Assembly (NCBI GenBank): GCA_019359675.1
Contig: JAHHGX010000084.1
Span: forward strand, 62,001-126,000
Length of the DNA stretch: 64,000 bases
Source: Calothrix sp. FI2-JRJ7
GTDB taxonomy: Bacteria; Cyanobacteriota; Cyanobacteriia; Cyanobacteriales; Nostocaceae
Reading direction: 5' to 3'
Shown here: positions 63,848 to 64,000 of the stretch, piece by piece
Position numbering within the stretch: the first letter of the stretch is position 1
How the letters are laid out: each line of letters opens with the position of its first letter
Notes under the pieces: generated by a model
What the model saw: only the letters and a program-made list of their open reading frames with translations
Told to the model about the DNA's origin: nothing
The model's database searches: none
Position numbers and translations under genes: made by a program

Positions 63848-63878
63848 GTGGGATGGGCATCGCAAGCCCCGTCCCATA
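63848..63878. repeat. dispersed repeat GTGGGATGGGCATCGCAAGC
   Basis: GGGATGGGC and GCCCCGTCCC form an imperfect hairpin. It is the same family as 12651-12683. It lies between convergent genes and may terminate the SH3-like gene. Confidence 0.5.
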
Positions 63879-63888
63879 TAGTACTCAA

Positions 63889-64000
63889 TTACGCAGCTAA
63901 GGCATTCTCAAAATTGTCTAAGCTAGCAATATCTTGCTGTGCATCGGGTTGACCGTAGATTTTTGAAAGTTTGCCTGTGTTGGCTAGGATATCATGCACT
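63889..64000 (-). CDS. FAD-dependent oxidoreductase paralogue, 3' end (runs off right edge)
   Basis: Only 37 codons and a stop are visible, reading VHDILANTGKLSKIYGQPDA and then QQDIASLDNFENALAA. The first 15 align with the C-terminus of the gene at 61480 (VHDVLQSTGQLSQIYG), so this is a second copy of that family, in the same direction. Its tail is longer by about 13 residues. The rest lies beyond base 64000. Confidence 0.75.
   Translation of the reverse strand, partial: VHDILANTGKLSKIYGQPDAQQDIASLDNFENALAA

Noticed and set aside
1-64000. CRISPR array or cas genes
   Set aside because: No regularly spaced direct repeats and no Cas-like proteins were seen. All repeats found are palindromic and dispersed.

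Overview
The window is a piece of a cyanobacterial chromosome. The evidence is the gene content: zeta-carotene desaturase, CbiG-CobJ fusion, CtaA copper ATPase, SipA, a SigC-type sigma factor, cytochrome c6, a kdpG-type potassium operon, a bacterial hopanoid cluster and a Rieske/PaO oxygenase. Base composition is AT-rich, with many short palindromic repeats between genes, as in filamentous, Nostocales-like genomes. The genus cannot be fixed from the sequence. The usual cyanobacterial palindrome GCGATCGC was seen only once (near 45275), whereas GGCGCC occurs close to 100 times by eye, so this genome appears to use an alternate highly iterated palindrome.

Layout. 1-9.9 kb: truncated carotenoid gene zds, a small ribbon-helix-helix-like protein, two paralogous unknown proteins, a large unknown protein, an A-type Fe-S carrier, a TPR protein, a TIGR01777 epimerase-like protein and an FHA protein. 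10-15.7 kb: copper ATPase ctaA, TM2 protein and a CPBP membrane protease. 15.8-20.5 kb: cobJ fusion, nucleotidyltransferase-fold protein, flavodoxin-fold quinone reductase, and the overlapping pair tmk-holB. 20.5-26.7 kb: Tat-exported peroxiredoxin, sipA, two Spy-like periplasmic proteins, an orphan histidine kinase, a PhyH-type dioxygenase and an OB-like periplasmic protein. 27.2-29.6 kb: Rieske/PaO oxygenase, an unlisted 35-residue membrane peptide and a DUF4383-like membrane protein.

29.6-43 kb is the hopanoid region: squalene-synthase-like gene, shc, hpnB, hpnG, then an RND transporter, hpnA and hpnH in one direction, with ispH (isoprenoid precursor supply) shortly after. A decayed REP-associated transposase with perfect 26-bp inverted ends sits inside this cluster. 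43-50.7 kb: SGNH hydrolase, ammonium transporter with a perfect-consensus NtcA site upstream, and kdpABGC without kdpD. 50.8-64 kb: priA with an unusual insert, a broken small gene, sigC, GNAT acetyltransferase, petJ, serC, a sigma-like gene flanked by two genes sharing a module, a lipoprotein, and two paralogous FAD oxidoreductases (one cut by the window end) separated by an SH3-like secreted protein.

A recurring theme is palindromic repeats invading or abutting genes. One repeat is read through in frame inside ctaA, a MITE-like element supplies residues about 11-45 of one unknown protein, a repeat forms the tail of a small membrane protein, a REP end forms an apparent N-terminal extension of hpnG, and several genes end within a few bases of a repeat. 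No CRISPR array, convincing tRNA or rRNA gene was found.
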